NCBI GenBank assembly: GCA_030840415.1
Contig: JAVEEO010000184.1
Location: 1-5,169 of the forward strand
From: Pseudonocardiales bacterium
GTDB taxonomy: Bacteria > Actinomycetota > Actinomycetes > Mycobacteriales > Jatrophihabitantaceae
Direction of reading: 5' to 3'
Length of the DNA stretch: 5,169 nucleotides
This document shows, piece after piece, positions 4,015 through 5,169 of this stretch; position 1 is the stretch's first letter, and the number at the start of each line of letters is the position of its first letter. The position numbers were made by a program, and so were the translations under genes. The notes beneath the pieces were generated by a model. That model ran no database searches. It saw only the letters and a program-made list of their open reading frames with translations, and had not been told where the DNA came from.

Positions 4015-5169
4015 ATGTCCACAGAGGTCCAGCAGCTCGATCGGGTCGTCATCCGGATCGCCGGTGACTCCGGGGACGGCATGCAACTGACCGGCGACCG
4101 CTTCACCCAGGAAACGGCCAATTTCGGCAACGACCTGTCCAGCCAGCCGAACTTCCCGGCCGAGATCCGGGCGCCGGCCGGGACGCTGGCGGGGGTGTCG
4201 TCGTTCCAGCTGCACTTCGCCGACCACGACATCCTCACCCCCGGCGACCGCCCCGACGTCCTGGTGGCGATGAACCCGGCGGCGCTGAAGGCCAACCTCG
4301 GCGACCTGCTCAAGGGCGCCACCATCATCGTCGACACCCGTGACTTCACCGAGCGGGCGCTGGCCCGCATCGGCTGGTCGTCCAACCCGCTGACCGACGG
4401 CACCCTGGACTCGTTCACGGTGCACGCCCTCGACCTCACCCAGCTGACCCTGGACGCCCTCGCCGGCACCAGCCTGTCCCGCAAGGACGCCGGCCGGTCC
4501 AAGAACATGTACGCCCTGGGGCTGCTGTCCTGGATGTACTCCCGGCCCACCGAGGGCACCATCCAGTTCCTCCGCGAGAAGTTCGCCAAGAAGCCCGAGA
4601 TCGCCGAGGCCAACATCGCCGCGTTCAAGGCGGGCTGGAACTACGGGGAGACCACCGAGGCCTTCGGGGTCTCCTACGAGATCAAGCCCGCCGCACTGGC
4701 CGCGGGCAGCTACCGCAACATCGCCGGCAACCTGGCGCTGGCCTACGGCCTGATCGCCGGCGCCCAGCTGACCAAGCTGCCGCTGTTCCTGGGCGCCTAC
4801 CCGATCACGCCGGCCTCCGACATCCTGCACGAGCTGTCCAAGCACAAGCGGTTCGGCGTGACGACATTCCAGGCCGAAGACGAGATCGCCGGCATCGGAG
4901 CGGCGTTGGGCGCCTCGTTCGGTGGCGCGTTGGGCGTGACGACCTCCTCCGGCCCGGGGATTGCGCTGAAGGCCGAAACCATTGGGCTCGCGGTGTCGCT
5001 GGAGTTGCCGCTGGTCATCGTCGACGTTCAGCGTGGCGGCCCCTCCACTGGACTTCCGACCAAGACCGAGCAGTCCGACCTGCTGCTGGCGATGTTCGGA
5101 CGCAACGGGGAGGCTCCGGTGCCGATCGTGGCACCGCAGTCACCGGCTGACTGCTTCAACGCCGCCTTG
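4015..5169 (+). CDS. korA: 2-oxoglutarate:ferredoxin oxidoreductase alpha subunit, KorA (3' truncated by window)
   Basis: This is the first 385 codons of a gamma-alpha fused 2-oxoacid:acceptor oxidoreductase subunit; family members of this type are usually about 600-650 residues. With KorB it forms the CoA-dependent enzyme that oxidises 2-oxoglutarate to succinyl-CoA and reduces ferredoxin, serving the TCA cycle. The N-terminal gamma domain (about 1-195) carries IAGDSGDGMQLTGDRF (15-30). The alpha, pyrimidine-binding-like domain starts near 235 with NLALAYGLIAGA. It includes YPITPASD (262-269), QAEDEIAGIGAALGAS (286-301), TSSGPG (310-315) and QRGGPSTGLPTKTEQSDL (339-356). No ferredoxin-type cysteine cluster is seen. 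The start at 4015 is supported by GGAGG at 3999-4003 and the family N-terminus MSTEVQQLDRV. An in-frame ATG at 3931 would add 28 residues and has no RBS. The partner korB is expected downstream, beyond the window. Confidence 0.95.
   Translation, partial: MSTEVQQLDRVVIRIAGDSGDGMQLTGDRFTQETANFGNDLSSQPNFPAEIRAPAGTLAGVSSFQLHFADHDILTPGDRPDVLVAMNPAALKANLGDLLKGATIIVDTRDFTERALARIGWSSNPLTDGTLDSFTVHALDLTQLTLDALAGTSLSRKDAGRSKNMYALGLLSWMYSRPTEGTIQFLREKFAKKPEIAEANIAAFKAGWNYGETTEAFGVSYEIKPAALAAGSYRNIAGNLALAYGLIAGAQLTKLPLFLGAYPITPASDILHELSKHKRFGVTTFQAEDEIAGIGAALGASFGGALGVTTSSGPGIALKAETIGLAVSLELPLVIVDVQRGGPSTGLPTKTEQSDLLLAMFGRNGEAPVPIVAPQSPADCFNAAL

Noticed and set aside
3994..4845. 283-codon - strand open frame opposite korA
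   Set aside because: It is a mirror of the conserved KorA coding sequence, rich in Gly/Val/Gln as expected for an antisense frame, with no plausible domain.
1..5169. tRNA, rRNA, CRISPR array, insertion sequence, transposase or phage attachment site
   Set aside because: No tRNA-like cloverleaf, regularly spaced repeats, transposase motifs or flanking target duplications were seen on either strand.

Overview
The window is about 5.2 kb of GC-rich bacterial DNA and most likely comes from an actinobacterium. The evidence is strong third-position GC in most genes, a KorA built as a fused gamma-alpha 2-oxoacid:ferredoxin oxidoreductase subunit, a cysteine dioxygenase/rhodanese pair of the type common in actinomycetes, and a WXG100/EspC-like small helical protein. 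I cannot name the genus.

Layout. (1) Positions 1-133 are a non-coding leader with a small perfect hairpin and an array of short direct repeats. (2) Positions 134-1517 on the + strand hold yajQ (YajQ-family nucleotide/c-di-GMP-binding protein), followed 10 nt later by rfbA (glucose-1-phosphate thymidylyltransferase), probably co-transcribed. (3) Positions 1567-2636 on the - strand hold a cysteine dioxygenase gene and a rhodanese-like gene that overlap through ATGA. They probably form a small cysteine-sulfur catabolic operon. The 202-nt leader upstream contains a possible leaderless 34-codon uORF ending in Cys-stop, followed at once by a strong hairpin. This is a candidate attenuator. (4) Positions 2839-3828 on the - strand are a lower-GC accessory block: a WXG100/EspC-like protein, then an unrecognised 134-aa protein. 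A 276-nt gap separates them and contains a long imperfect inverted repeat. (5) From position 4015 on the + strand is korA, the alpha subunit of 2-oxoglutarate:ferredoxin oxidoreductase, cut off by the window end after 385 codons.

How the genes fit together. Three conserved metabolic or regulatory modules (nucleotide-binding protein plus dTDP-sugar precursor synthesis; cysteine oxidation plus sulfur transfer; ferredoxin-linked TCA step) flank one poorly characterised block with type VII secretion flavour. Nothing here is a clearly new system. The parts most worth a second look are the putative cysteine-responsive leader of the dioxygenase operon, and the AT-richer WXG100-like/134-aa gene pair with its inverted repeat.
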